A stretch of DNA of 64,000 nt from Omphiscola glabra (taxonomy: Eukaryota; Mollusca; Gastropoda; Lymnaeidae): positions 9,135,793 to 9,199,792 of the forward strand of contig OZ024798.1 of assembly GCA_964017045.1 (NCBI GenBank), written 5' to 3'. This document shows, piece by piece, positions 31,955 to 43,810 of the stretch; within the stretch, counting starts at the first letter, position 1, and each line of letters begins with the position of its first letter. The translations under genes and the position numbers were made by a program. A model generated the notes under the pieces. That model made no database searches. It was not told the DNA's origin and saw only the letters and a list, made by a program, of their open reading frames with translations.

Positions 31955-32850
31955 ATTATAATTATAACAAAATACCACACGATCAAAGTACACACACAAG
32001 TTCGCCCTACACAATAAACAATGACGTCATTGCCTGTCCTATAAAATGATACAAAAAAAAAAGAAAGAATAGTTCATTGTTTGTGCTTCATAATCTGGAG
32101 GGTAATTCACTTGGATGATAAAATGTATGTTGTGTGTTGGGGAAAACGCATTATATTGCTATCTCTCTCTCGGACCAACATGTAACATTGACTGAGAGAA
32201 AGTAATATGTTGTTAATATGGCATATGTTGTAGCCAAAGAGATGGAATATTTTTATTTTGCTCTAACCTTCAGAGGAGGAAACTTCTGTGGGTATCCAAC
32301 CACAGAGACAGTAACTTTTAGGGGTATCCAACCACAGAGAAAGAAGCTTCTGGGTGTAACTAGGTAGAGATTGCAGTTCCTTTTTGTTAAAAATCTACTG
32401 AGACAGAGTATATGTTATGTTCCCATTGAGAGATAGTGGATGTTGTACTCTGTATCCACAGGGAGAGTTCACATTTGGGATGATCGGGGAGAATTCTTTT
32501 TCTTCAAAGTTAGGACCGAGACCGAAAGATATACAAATGTTCTTTTATTTCCTTGGCTGCCAGCCCCCACAAAGCGGTACCCAAATCTAAATGATCGCTT
32601 AATTATTATTGTCACTACAACAGTTCAGTGAAGACGAATTTCTACGCTAGAGAAATACATTAGATGACGTATTTTTAAATCGTTAAAATTGCCAACTGTT
32701 GTCTTGTTTAACATGTGCATTTATTGTTGTGCTGAAAATGAATGTGTAATATAAAAAAAAAAAGCATTTCCATTTATTTGGAACAATAAGGAATCATATT
32801 TATACACACGGAGATAGAGTAGGTATTTTAAGTGTACCCGGAAATAGAAA
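31955..32850. other. No gene seen
   Basis: AT-rich unique DNA. A diffuse repeat of ggtatccaaccacagaga occurs twice at about 32290-32340. Confidence 0.4.
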
Positions 32851-33080
32851 GATAGAGGGAGATATACGGCAAGGAAAGAGGAGGGAGAGACAGATGGAGG
32901 GAGAGAAAGAGGGTAGGGAGGGAGACAGGGAGAGAGAGGGGGGGAGAAACGGAGATAGAGGGAGAAATAGGGAGAGAGAGGGAGAGAGAGAGGGAGAGAG
33001 GAAGAGACGGAGATAGAGAGAGAGGGGGATAGAGGGAGAAGGAGGGAGAGAGGGAGAAGGAGAGAGAGAGAGAAAGATAC
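32850..33080. repeat. (GAGAGG)n polypurine tract
   Basis: GA-rich stretch of gagagggagagag modules. The proline/leucine/serine-rich minus ORF is an artefact. Confidence 0.9.
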
Positions 33081-33084
33081 TTCA

Positions 33085-33690
33085 TATATCCACGGACAAA
33101 TTAGATGCTCCAAGTCTCTCCAATTCGGGATATAATTGTTTAAGGCAGCCCAGGCAAGATAGAGGAGGGGGGTGGGGGTAGCAATTGTTAGCCAGGGGTA
33201 AAGGAGACCAAGAAGAAGAAAAAGGGAGGGGGGGTCAAGTGTGGTGAGTCTCTCCTCTGTTGGGACAAGAGTCGTGTAAGAATGAAGAAGAAATTGGATG
33301 CAAAGGAAACGAGACGATACGCGGGTAATTTACGGGCGGCGATGACAGGATCAGAACACAGGGGGAAGGGACGGCGAGGGCTGAAAGTAATTGGTTCTAG
33401 TAATGGAAATGTTTGAGTTAACGTACTGCGTGTGTATATGTATATATATATATATATATCGGTGTATATTGAAGAACAGAGAGAACAAATGTGTGAAAAG
33501 ATATATCTTTAGAAACCTGTTCAACAACATAAACGATGGTCTATCCGAGAGCCCCCCCCCCCCTCCTCACTCCACCCCCTCCCCACTTTAGCCGTACCTG
33601 TACCAAGCCAAGCTAATGACTTAAGACGTGCCTTCTTCATAAAAACCTCTAGAATAAAGTATGTGTTAACAATTCAGTGTGTCCAGTAGG
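33085..33690. other. No gene seen; microsatellite
   Basis: Unique DNA with (TA)n at about 33436-33460 and a poly-C run near 33552. Confidence 0.5.
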
Positions 33691-33696
33691 AATATA

Positions 33697-33835
33697 GTGG
33701 TCGGGGTGTGGTTGGGGTGGAGGGTGGAGTTTGGTTGGGGTGGAATGTTGTTGGGGTGGAATGTGGTTGGGGTGGAGCGTGGTTCGGTGGAGTGTGGATG
33801 CTGTGGAGTGTGGCTGGCCAGAGTGTGGCTGGGGT
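33697..33835. repeat. Minisatellite, about 15-bp unit
   Basis: Units of ggttggggtggaat with variable ends; one strand almost lacks C. Confidence 0.85.
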
Positions 33836-33911
33836 TTTTTTTTCGTAGACATGGTAAATTATGGTATGTAGGACAGGTCGAAAGTTCATGGTAAACAAAA
33901 TTTCTAAGACA

Positions 33912-34160
33912 CGGGGTGTATATTCAAATGTTTCACTAAAAGGGTGTACATTCAAATGTTTCACTAATGGTGTGTACATCCAAATGTTACACTAATGGGG
34001 TGTACATCCAAATGTTACACTAATGGGGTGTACATCCAAATGTTTCACTTATGGTGTGTACATCCAAATGTTACACTAATGGGGTGTACATTCAAATGTT
34101 TCACTAATGGTGTGTACATCCAAATGTCACACTAATGGGGTGTGCATTCAAAGTGTCTAA
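33912..34160. repeat. Minisatellite, 28-bp unit
   Basis: About nine units containing gtgtacatccaaatgttaca and ctaatggg. Variants swap ttacac and tttcac. Confidence 0.9.
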
Positions 34161-34164
34161 AAGG

Positions 34165-35249
34165 GTTACATCAAACTGCTACTGCTCCACTAATGGGATG
34201 TACGTCAGTGTTTCTCAGTGAGTTGTACATCCACAGGCATCACTAATGAGGTAGATGTACATCCTAAGGCCCCGCTGATGAGGTAGGTGTACGTACAACG
34301 TCTCAGTAATGGGTGGGCAATACACACACCAAGAAGTAACCTTGGAGAAACATGAAGACGGGTTCCAACCATGTCTGTCCCCACTCGACAGTGCCACTTT
34401 TAAAATAGACAAGTATCCGCAGGTTCTCAAACAAGCGAACCGAACCTGGACTCCGATGTCTGCAGTTTCCATCTGGTGGATGCATAACAGCGAAATAAAT
34501 TTAGCACCACATTAGAGACCATGGGAATCAAACAAACCAGCGCGTGCTGGAAGGATGGGTGATAAACTTTTAACGAGACAGTTCTGGGAGAGATTGGAGA
34601 GCAATCAGACCATCACGAGAAGCTTCGCGGGGAACACCGGGGGGGGGGGGGGGGGGGGCTGGGCTGAGCGACGAGGGCTGCTGGCATACTCCACTGACGA
34701 CAGGATATCCCGCGGGTGAGAAAGATACCTGGCGCGCTCTCTACCTGCCCTTTCGGCACACCTGTCAGACACTATCATACATGAAAGAGATGCTTGTTTT
34801 CCATTCTTTGTAACAAAAATATATCTTTTATTAAAAAATACGGTTTGTATGTTAAGTTGAGAAGTTGGTACCAAAAACTGTGCGTGTGTGTGTGTGTGTG
34901 GGGGGGGGGGGTGGTTGCTATCTTTTAAGTTACTGATTAGTATTTCCAGTAGACATGGACTTTAAACGCCCTTAACTCTAAATAACACGTTAAGAACCCA
35001 GTACACTTTGGTCAAAGGTCAAGAAGTTTAAGGTTTTTCTCCAGCAAAGTCAAGTCATTTCCGGCAGATTATTAAAACGTTTAAATATATATATATATAT
35101 ATATATATATTTGTGTACTCCTCCATTAAAGGTGAATGTTAATGAGCGGAAGTGCGCCGCTCCTAAGAGGTGAACCGGTAAGAGATCATTGAACCACTCA
35201 CAAACATCCTGAAAGATGGACTTGGTGAACGATATTTCTTTTAATAATC

Positions 35250-35280
<31 letters not shown>

Positions 35281-35800
35281 TAAACAGTAAGAGGGAAAAA
35301 AAACAGGGTTTAAAAATCAAGAGAGGCAACCTTCTCCGAGTTATATCTATTTGTCTCCCCTTTTTGTTAGTATTTTAAGCTTTCGAAAAGAAAACCTATG
35401 CAAAAGTGTATTGTTGGTTTTTTTTTTGTATTTTCATCACAGAAGTCGACACGGTGGACATTTGTTAACAACAGCTCAACCTAACCTGGCGTGGGCAAAT
35501 GCCCCAGCACCACCAATCGTCCTCACCGATTCGCACGCCGAAACCCTCCTCGTTACCGCAACCTGGCACAGAACAGAAGATATGATGGATATTCACCGTT
35601 TGAGAAACGCCGATCAAGGCAAAACCATCACGTGCCGAGGTCAGACGTGTCACGGGGGGGGGGGGGGGGGGGGTTGTCTTGGTGCGAAACATGGCGGTGC
35701 AGCGCCGGGGCGCAACAAATGTTAACAGCTGCCAGACAGAGCTACCGCTAATAATGGACTTAAAATAGTTTTTAGAACTAAGCCCTATGTATTTGTGTCT
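34165..35800. other. No confident gene; one ambiguous unique island
   Basis: The part at 34309-34490 is open on both strands. On the minus strand it could be an exon (catccaccag acceptor) containing VRLFENLRILVYFKSG. On the plus strand it reads GFQPCLSPLDSATFKID. I cannot choose. Other contents are poly-G at 34642 and 35657, (AT)n at about 35083-35110, (TG)n at 34883 and poly-T at 35250-35281. Confidence 0.35.
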
Positions 35801-35819
35801 AAGTTCCATTTTTCAACTC

Positions 35820-35960
35820 CTTAGTGTGTGTCTCTGCTCCAATTTGCAATACCTTAGAATGAGTCTACGTCCACATTTTCAATACCTTAGTATGTGTCTA
35901 CATCGTCTACGTCCATATTTTCAATACCTTAGTATGTGTCTATACGTCTCTATTGTCAAT
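35820..35960. repeat. Diverged tandem repeat, about 35-45 bp unit
   Basis: Repeats of tttcaataccttagtatgtg and tctacgtccatat, three to four copies of uneven length. Confidence 0.7.
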
Positions 35961-35969
35961 ACCATATGA

Positions 35970-36147
35970 CAGTGGTCGGCAAACTGCGGCTCGCGAGCCA
36001 CATGCGGATCTTTAACGACCTGGGCCACAAATCGGTTTTGACTCCAAAAAACATGGTTATTGACAGGTTCTTGAAAACAATTACGTCTCTCGAATTTTTT
36101 TTTTGTTAATGGTCCTGCTGCTGATTTTTGGCTCTTTTGACTAATGA
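35970..36147 (+). mobile_element. hAT MITE, near-complete but missing the far end
   Basis: It starts cagtggtcggcaaactgcgg followed by ctcgcgagccacatgcgg, a well-known hAT terminal type found in many animals. It continues to a tttttggctcttttgactaa section typical of the other end but lacks the final inverted repeat. The octamer before it, ccatatga, has a central TA. Confidence 0.65.
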
Positions 36148-36242
36148 TGCCTGCTTAGTACACCTGGATATAGCGTGTTTTTTAAGTCAGAACAATTATT
36201 TGCTCTACATTTCCCCTCCCCCCTCATCCTATTTATTCCAAT

Positions 36243-36645
36243 CCATTAACGATGTCAACCCGAAGCCAGTGCACCAACGATGTCAACCCGAAGCCAGTGC
36301 ACCAACGATGTCAACCCGAAGCCAGTGCACCAACGTTGTCAACCAGAAGCCAGTGCACCAACGTTGTCAACCCGAAGCCAGTGCACTAACGATGTCGATC
36401 CGAAGCCAGTGCACCAACGTTGTCAACCAGAAGCCAGTGCACTAACGATGTCGATGTCGACCCGAAGCCAGTGCACTAACGATGTCAACCCGAAGGCAGT
36501 GCACCAACGATGTCAACCCGAAGCCAGTGCACCAACGTTGTCAACCCGAAGCCAGTGCACCAACGTTGTCAACCCGAAGCCAGTGCACTAACGATTTCGA
36601 TGCCGACCCGAAGCCAGTGCACTAACGATGTCAACCCGAAGCCCC
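36243..36645. repeat. Minisatellite, 28-bp unit
   Basis: About 14 units containing caacgatgtcaacccgaagc and cagtgcac. Subtypes (cgttgtc, cagaagcc, actaacg, gatgtcgatg) recur in an ordered way. Not a multiple of three, so all plus frames are open as an artefact. Confidence 0.95.
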
Positions 36646-36776
36646 ACATTTGAACCGCGGCATATCGCACGGATTGATGAAATGTCCAAAGTGCCATTTT
36701 ACCCCTTGTGTCCCGTCAGTGTCAGGCCCCACGACACATTTTTTCCCGAAAGAACCACTACAATAACACTGGTTTT

Positions 36777-37215
36777 CAGGTTTAACCTTACTGTGTTTTA
36801 CTGATTTCCTATTGTGCTAACCTGATGCAGTCTCCCCCTTATTACCCTTTCAGGTTTAACCTTACTGTGTTTTACTGATTTCCTATTGTGCTAACCTGGT
36901 TGCAGTCTCCCCCTTATTACCCTTTCAGGTTTAACCTTACTGTGTTTTACTGATTTCCTATTGTGCTAACCTGGTTGCAGTCTCCCCCTTATTACCCTTT
37001 CAGGTTTAACCTTACTGTGTTTTACTGATTTCCTATTGTGCTAACCTGGTTGCAGTCTCCCCCTTATTACCCTTTCAGGTTTAACCTTACTGTGTTTTAC
37101 TGATTTCCTATTGTGCTAACCTGATTGCAGTCTCCCTCTTATTACTATAACCCTTTCAGGTTTAACCTTACTGTGTTTTACTAATTTCCTATTGTGCTAA
37201 CCTGATTGCAGTCTC
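36777..37215. repeat. Minisatellite, 75-bp unit with acceptor-like sequence on plus strand
   Basis: About six units. Each carries aggtttaaccttactgtgtt, tttcctattgtgctaacctg, gttgcagtctcccccttatt and accctttc. The block ttcctattgtgctaac then ctggttgcag is a branch point plus acceptor match, and ttattaccctttcag is a second one. The last unit has an ataac insertion and a poly-C expansion. Confidence 0.95.
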
Positions 37216-37301
37216 CCCCCCCCCTTTTTTTTTTCTATCACCCTACAATAACAAACATACACAGAAAACAAATCTTGTTTTTGCATTTTTTTTTTCTTTC
37301 T

Positions 37302-37335
37302 TTTACCTGAACAATTTGTCCGGAATGAACACCTG
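37302..37335 (-). CDS. Possible microexon (minus strand)
   Basis: On the minus strand gtttattacctgtcgccag precedes 34 bp that can read FQVFIPDKLF and end at a gtaaaa donor. A second frame gives CSRCSFRTNCS. It is too short to trust on its own. Confidence 0.2.
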
Positions 37336-37339
37336 GAAC

Positions 37340-37705
37340 ACTGGCGACAGGTAATAAACAAGGGCCCCTCCTCCTCCATCCCAGGTGTTAAGTTACCTGT
37401 CGGTTTTCACATCACTCCCACCACCCCCCTCCTCTTTTCTGCACTTTGTTGTTAACGCCAGGTTTGTAAGATTTTTTTTTCGGTTGGGGGGGTGCAATAA
37501 TGGGGGCAGGATGGGGTGGGCGGAGCAGATCGGCGGGTCGGCTTCTTCCATGTTTGAAGTTGACCATCAACACCCAGGTATGAAGTGTCGCCGGCAATGG
37601 GGGGTGGGGTGGGAGAGGTTGGGAAAAGGGGGGGGGCACGAGTCTAACATTCTACACACCGTTTGGGTCACACGACCAGGTAAATACACTTATAAAATAT
37701 CTATA
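37340..37705. other. No gene seen
   Basis: Unique DNA with G-rich stretches near 37490 and 37630. Confidence 0.4.
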
Positions 37706-37706
37706 C

Positions 37707-37917
37707 ATCTAGATCAGCGGTTCTCAACCTGTGGGTCGCGACCCCTTTGGGGGTCGAATGACCCTTTCCCAGTTGTCGCCTAAGACCATCGGAAGACACA
37801 TATACTCTACAGTTATGAAGAGCAACGAAAATAATTTTATGTTTGGGGGTCGTCACAAGATGATGACTGAATTAAAGGGTCGTGGTATTAGAAAGGTTGA
37901 GAACCACTGATTTAGAT
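37707..37917 (+). mobile_element. SPIN-like hAT-Buster MITE, most complete copy
   Basis: The element at 37715-37909 starts cagcggttctcaacctgtgg, then gtcgcgacccctttggg, gcctaagaccatcgg, ttatgaagagcaacgaaaat and ends ggttgagaaccactg. Flanks are atctagat and atttagat, 7 of 8 matching with central TA. This is in the opposite orientation to most copies and has no homopolymer expansion. Confidence 0.95.
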
Positions 37918-37919
37918 AG

Positions 37920-38490
37920 TGGTCTTCTCAAAAGAGTCAAGTAGCTCTCTACTGCTGCTTACGAAAATTGACAGTTTTATTTTTATTATTACATTTTTTG
38001 CTTTGTAACAGACAAAATTTGATATCAATCAGGGGTCGATAACCCCCTTCTGTGAGCCGCCAATATCATTCAATATGATAGATTCCATGATTTGTATTTC
38101 TAAGAAATTTTTGGGGAGGGGTGGGGGGGCGTTGCATTTAATTGTTATAGATTAGTTTTTTTTATTTTTTTTTTTTTATTTTTTTTTTTTAAAGGCTGCA
38201 AGGTTTGAGACCGATTATACTAGGACTTTGACGACGACTGACTGAGAACCAGCCTCTACGAGGCCTCCCCCCCACCACAGACAACAAAAGATACACCCGT
38301 CACGCGCTTGTCTTGCAAAAATAAAGACAATCTTTGTTTGTTTGTTTGTTTTTTTGTACACCTTATTCCTCGAAGATAGTGAGATGTCCAAGCAGAGACT
38401 TGCCAGAACAGTTCGTGAACTACAACATAGGGAATAGACCAAATGACCATACATGATGATGGATTTGGATAAGTTTTTTTTTTTAAACAA
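37920..38490. other. No gene seen
   Basis: AT-rich unique DNA with long T-rich stretches at 38156-38190 and 38468-38485. Confidence 0.4.
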
Positions 38491-38496
38491 ATCAAT

Positions 38497-40093
38497 ATCC
38501 CCACTTTAGCTTAGAATATCCCAACTTTAGCTTAGAATATCCCCAACTTTAGCTTAGAATATCCCCACTTTAGCTTAGAATATCCCCACTTTAGCTTAGA
38601 ATATCCTCAACTTAATCTTAGAATATCCCCACTTTAGCTAGAATATCCCCAACTTTAGCTTAGAATATCAATCACTTTAGCTTAGAATATCCCCACTTTA
38701 GCTTAGAATATCACCAACTTTAGCTTAGAATATCCCCAATTTAGCTTAGAATATCCCCACTTTATCTTAAAATATCCCCAACTTTAGCTTAGAATATCCC
38801 CACTTTAGCTTAGAATATCCTCAACTTAATCTTAGAATATCACCACTTTAGCTTAGAATATCCCCAACTTTAGCTTAGAATATCAATCACTTTAGCTTAG
38901 AATATCCCCACTTTAGCTTAGAATATCACCAACTTTAGCTTAGAATATCCCCACTTTAGCTTAGAATATCCCCACTTTAGCTTAGAATATCCCCAACTTT
39001 AGCTTAGAAAATCCCCACTTTAGCTTAGAATATCCCCACTTTAGCTTAGAATATCCTCAACTTAAACTTAGAATATCCCCACTTTAGCTTAGAATATCCC
39101 CAACTTTAGCTTAGAATATCAATCACTTTAGCTTAGAATATCCCCACTTTAGCTTAGAATATCACCAACTTTAGCTTAGAATATCCCCAATTTAGATTAG
39201 AATATCCCCACTTTAGCTTAAAATATCCCCAACTTTAGCTTAGAATATCCCCACTTTAGCTTAGAATATCCTCAACTTAATCTTAGAATATCCCCACTTT
39301 AGCTTAGAATATCCCCACTTTAGCTTAGAATATCCCCAACTTTAGCTTAGAATATCAATCACTTTAGCTTAGAATATCCCCACTTTAGCTTAGAATATCA
39401 CCAACTTTAGCTTAGAATATCCCCACTTTAGCTTAGAATATCCCCACTTTAGCTTAGAATATCCTCAACTTAAACTTAGAATATCCCCACTTTAGCTTAG
39501 AATATCCCCAACTTTAGCTTAGAATATCAATCACTTTAGCTTAGAATATCCCCACTTTAGCTTAGAATATCACCAACTTTAGCTTAGAATATCCTCAACT
39601 TTAGCTTAAAATATCCTCAACTTTAGCTTAAAATATCCCTAACTTTAGCTTAAAATATCCCCAACTTTAGCTTAAAATATCCTCAACTTTAGCTTAAAAT
39701 ATCCTCAACTTTAGCTTAAAATATCCCCAACTTTAGCTTAAAATATCCTCAACTTTAGCTTAAAATATCCTCAACTTTAGCTTAAAATATCCCCAAATTT
39801 AGCTTACAATATCCCCAACTTTAGCTTAAAATATCCCCAACTTTAGCTTAAAATATCCTCAACTTTAGCTTAAAATATCCTCAACTTTAGCTTAAAATAT
39901 CCCCAAATTTAGCTTAAAATATCCCCAACTTTAGCTTAAAATATCCTCAACTTTAGCTTAAAATATCCCCAACTTTAGCTTAAAATATCCCCAACTTTAG
40001 CTTAAAATATCCTCAACTTTAGCTTAAAATATCCCCAAATTTAGCTTACAATATCCCCAACTTTAGCTTACAATATCCCCAACTTTAGCTTAA
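38497..40093. repeat. Minisatellite, 21-22 bp unit, 1.6 kb, two subfamilies
   Basis: About 73 units. From 38497 to about 39590 units read aatatccccactttagctta plus G, mixed with caacttt and caatcac forms. The caatcac form recurs at about 38668, 38883, 39119, 39355 and 39527, giving a higher-order period near 215-236 bp. From 39590 on, units read cttaaaatatcctcaacttt and have their own order. Confidence 0.95.
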
Positions 40094-40094
40094 A

Positions 40095-40235
40095 GACAAT
40101 GATTGAAAATGTATATTATTTCCGTTTTTTTTGGTTGTTTTTTTTGTTGTTCTTCTTTTTGTAGTGTTTAACAAAATATCAAGAAGTCAAACTTTCCACC
40201 AAAGGTTCTTACATGCAGCGATTCAAATCTTGTGT
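40095..40235. other. Short unique spacer
   Basis: AT-rich DNA between an array and a fold-back element. Confidence 0.5.
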
Positions 40236-40468
40236 TTTTTAAAAGGCTGCACCTATAGGTAAGCCGGGTACCAGAATTGAGAGGTTGGGATTAAAAAACG
40301 ATTTAAAATATTATTTTTGGGTTTGTAAGACCAATTGGGGTATCAAATTATCTTTCATTTGATACCACATTTGGTCTTACAAACCCAACAATAATATTTT
40401 AAATCGTTTTTTAATCACAACCTCTCAATTCTGGTACCCGGGTACCTATAGCCACTTCGTTTTTAAAA
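40236..40468. mobile_element. Fold-back MITE with 9-bp target duplication, copy 1
   Basis: The element at 40245-40459 is a near-perfect palindrome: gggtaccagaattgagaggt, tttaaaatattatt and gggtttgtaagacc on the left are mirrored on the right around about position 40350. Ends are ggctgcacct and agccacttcg. Flanks are tttttaaaa on both sides, a perfect 9-bp duplication. It would fold into a stem of roughly 95 bp. A 9-bp duplication points to the Mutator-like group, but no transposase is present to confirm it. Confidence 0.85.
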
Positions 40469-40469
40469 A

Positions 40470-41270
40470 ATCACGTCTCAGCTGCTCTGCTCCTACCATC
40501 ATCATCGTCGTACACTTCCGCTGGGGGTTTATAGTTTACCTCCCCCTGTCTCCAGTTTAGACGCTAGCAGCAGCATGTCCACGTGTAACGAGGCGTGGCC
40601 TCCGAGGCCATGGATACAAGAAATGGGGAAAACACGGCACTCGTGTGGCTGTGAATCACTTTCACAGTAACCCAGCTAGGCTTGCTCGGGATACTTTAAA
40701 CAAAACACCCTCTCTTTTGTTTTTTTTTCACTTCTTGGTAATTACCCTTGATTTACGCCCCTCCCCCCCCCCCCCAACAATCAATTTATCATACTCGCTA
40801 CTCAAATAATCAAAAGTTAATAAACGTTAACTTGATTAGTTAGAGAGTATCCAAAAAACGCGTGGCCTATTCACGGATGGACACATAAGAGACGATGGGA
40901 TCGCGAGGGTTAAAAAATTAAAAAAAATAAAAACAAAAAAACTCCCTTGATGACTTAAACACGTGGGTTAGGAAGGGTTAATGGAAGATTGTAGTTTCAG
41001 TTCCTTGCCGTGTGGAGTGGCCTCTAAAATAAATCTTCGCTCATCCGTTACAAAATAAGCAATTTCAGGGGAAAACACTCCCGACATTTTTTATAGGATT
41101 TGAAAGGCTTAGTTGAGTAATGATTACCTGAACTGTGAACCGGAGGTGGTGGGGGGAGGGACGTTTGGGGGCGCAAAGGCTTGCGAGAGGGGCATCGAGG
41201 TTCAAGGATGAGGGCGTCGTCATAATTCATGGGGTGAGGGTGGTGCGTTACAAGTTGTGTGACGGAACAA
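40470..41270. other. No gene seen
   Basis: Unique DNA with a poly-C run near 40765. Nothing is supported. Confidence 0.4.
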
Positions 41271-41274
41271 TAAG

Positions 41275-41965
41275 GTGGATGAAGGATGCCAGAAGGTGTG
41301 CGAAGGATGCCAGACGGCAGGGAAGAATGCCAGAGGGTGGGGAAGGATGCAAGAAGCTAAGTGAAGGATGCCACAAGGTGGGTGAAGCATGCCAGAATGT
41401 GTGTGAAGGATGCCGGATGCGGTCAAAAGGTGTGTTGAGGTATTCTGAAGGTGTGCGGCATGACCAGAGGGTGTGTGAAGTTATTTAGAGGATCTGTGAA
41501 GGGAGCGAGATGTTATGTGAAGGATATCAGATGGTGTGTGAAGGATGCCAGATGGTGTGTGACGGATGTCAGATGGTGTGTGACGGATGTCAAATCGTGT
41601 GTGACGGATTTCAGATGGTGTGTGAAGGATGACAGATGGTGTGACGGATGTCAAATTGTGTGTGATGGATGTCAGATGGTGTGACGGATGTCAATGGTGT
41701 ATGATGGATGTCAGATGGTGTGTGAAGGATGACAGATGCTGTGACGGATGTCAAATGGTGTGTGAAGGATGTCAGATGGTGTGTGACGGATGTCATATGG
41801 TGTGTGACGGATGTCAGATGGTGTGTGAAGGATGTCAAATGGTGTGTGAAGGATGTCAGATGGTGTGTGACGGATGTCAAATGGTGTAAGACGGATGCCA
41901 GATGGTGTGTGACTGATGTCAGATGGCGTGTGACGGATGTCAGATGGTGTGTGACGGATGTCCAT
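41275..41965. repeat. Minisatellite, 21-bp unit
   Basis: About 32 units containing gtgtgacggatgtcagatgg, more diverged (gaaggatgccag) on the left. Both strands are open because the unit is a multiple of three; ORFs are artefacts. Confidence 0.9.
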
Positions 41966-41969
41966 TTTG

Positions 41970-42450
41970 AAAAGAAGAAGGAAAAAAACAAACAGATCAA
42001 AACAGACGATTCTTCGCACGAGATCAAGTATCTGTGCCGACAGGACGATGACATGCCAAGGTCATATAATCTTTAAACCCACGAGGGAAATATCACAATA
42101 AGAGATTACATTTATCATCCCCCCCTGTGTAATAAAAGCCCACTTTAAAGAGCAGAATGTGATAGAAGGACACGCCTGGTTGTCAGGGTTGTCAGAGTTG
42201 TCAGAATTGACAGAGTTGACAGAGTTGTCAGGTACAAGAAATGCTCAAGATGTTTGTTTTTTTAAATTAAAAATGTGTGTGTGTGTGTGCTGCGTTGGTC
42301 GTTCGTAACATTAGTAAGGGAGCCGCTGAAGGCCAGGAAAGCAGGTAATTGATCTGGAAAAGGGGGGGGGGGAGGGTTGGTGGAGTGTTTGGGAGTTTGT
42401 AAGGGGTGTATGTGATGTTTGGGGGGGGGACTGTCAGGTTTAGTGAAAGG
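41970..42450. other. No gene seen
   Basis: Unique DNA. Short ttgtcagagttgacag repeats at 42178-42232, (TG)n at about 42273-42290, and poly-G at 42363 and 42420. Confidence 0.5.
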
Positions 42451-42454
42451 TATT

Positions 42455-42655
42455 TGGGGTTTGGGCAATGGAAGGATCTTGATGGGGGTCATGGAAGATC
42501 ATAGCAGTTTGGTCAAGTTAAGGATCTTGAAGGGGGTCATGGAAGATCATAGAGGTTTGGTCAAGGGAAGGGTCTTGAAGGGGGTCATGGAAGATCATAG
42601 AGGTTTGGTCAGTGAGGGGTCATGGAATATCCTGAATCATAGAAGTTTGGTTAAG
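42455..42655. repeat. Tandem repeat, about 57-bp unit, three to four copies
   Basis: Units contain ggaagatcatagaggtttgg and atcttgaagggggtcat. The last unit is shortened. Confidence 0.9.
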
Positions 42656-42823
42656 TTACGTCCTATGCCTATATTGTACACATGACGGTAACAGGCTGAC
42701 TTACCAAAAAGGGTGTATGCGTGTGGGTGGTGTAGGGGAGGGAGGGGGGGGGGGGCTTGTCATGTGTTACTTTCGGGCAGTTAAATAGTTCCAACGCAGT
42801 GGAAATGTGGCCACAGTTCTTAC

Positions 42824-42877
42824 CTTGATGTCAGAGTTCAAGGATTTATCAATGTTAAATTCAACGCCACCATCGTC
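42824..42877 (-). CDS. Possible exon (minus strand)
   Basis: On the minus strand 54 bp read DDGGVEFNIDKSLNSDIK and end at a good gtaaga donor. The acceptor, gaagtgacggccag, lacks a pyrimidine tract because a GT-rich array lies directly upstream. Phase is 0 in and 0 out, so it could join the phase-0 exon at 10643-10780, with or without others between. No family is recognised. Confidence 0.3.
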
Positions 42878-42894
42878 CTGGCCGTCACTTCTCG

Positions 42895-43258
42895 ACCCCC
42901 CCCCACACTCACCCCCACACCACCTCCACACACCAACCCCATACACCACCACCCACACACAACCCCCACACCTACCACCTCACACACACCACTACCCCAC
43001 ACACACACCACCATCCCACACACCACCATCCCACACACCACCACCCCACACACACACCACCATCCCACACACCACCACCCACACCACACCACCATCCCAC
43101 ACACCACCATCCCACACACACACCCCACCACCATCACACACACCACCACCCCACACACACATCACCATCCCACACACAACCACCCCACACCACCACCACA
43201 CCCCCACACACACCACCACCCCACACACCACCCACACACCCCCACCCCCCACACAAAC
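42895..43258. repeat. CA-rich minisatellite
   Basis: Irregular repeats of cacaccaccatcccacac and cacaccaccacccca. One strand has almost no T or G. ORFs across it are artefacts. Confidence 0.9.
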
Positions 43259-43422
43259 TCCGGACATGTCGAGGTGACGCCTGAATGTGATTTAATTAAA
43301 TACAGTAGAACCACCTTCTCTGCCCCCTCGGCGTTTTAAGACACGGCTGGAGACGTTAGTGTGATGACCGCCCCCAGGAAAGATTTGAGAGCATCTGAGA
43401 TAAGCTTTTGATAGACTTAAGT

Positions 43423-43500
43423 CACCAGCCAAGCGGGGTTGACAAGGGCGATAATGAACGCCAGTTTTATTGATCCCCTAGCAGCAGTAGATAAAAAAAA
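43423..43500 (+). repeat. 80-bp direct repeat, left copy
   Basis: It contains gacaagggcgataatgaacg, ccagttttattgatccccta and gcagcagtagat, followed by an A run. The right copy is at 43811-43890. The A-tail suggests a retroposon 3' end, but the class is unknown. Confidence 0.75.
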
Positions 43501-43514
43501 AAACAAAAAAAAAA

Positions 43515-43808
43515 CGAAGTGGCTATTCGCACCCGGGTACCAGAAGTGAGAGGTTGGGTAAAAAAAACAACAACCCCTATTTAAAATATTATTGTTGGGT
43601 TTGTAAGACAAAATGAGGTATCCAATGAAAGATAATTGAATGTACTATACGTTTGTAAACTTACTTCTTCAGTTTAACTAAAATAAACTACCACAAATGA
43701 CATCCGAATAGCATCAGTTAAAATTGACCCGGACACGCAGCGCCGCCATTCGCACCCGGGTACCATTAGACTCTCACTTCTGGTACCCGGGTACGAATAG
43801 TCGCAGCC
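43515..43808 (-). mobile_element. Fold-back MITE, copy 2 (long form)
   Basis: It begins cgaagtggctattcgc and ends gaatagtcgcagcc, with gggtaccagaagtgagaggt inside each end. The central section contains gtactatacgtttgtaaact and caaatgacatccgaatagca, shared with the copy at 51072. The expected 9-bp duplication is absent; an 80-bp repeat flanks it instead. Confidence 0.8.
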
Positions 43809-43810
43809 TA

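Noticed and set aside
34309..34490. Island open on both strands with possible splice sites
   Set aside because: Both strands give protein-like readings, donors are weak, and I could not choose one.
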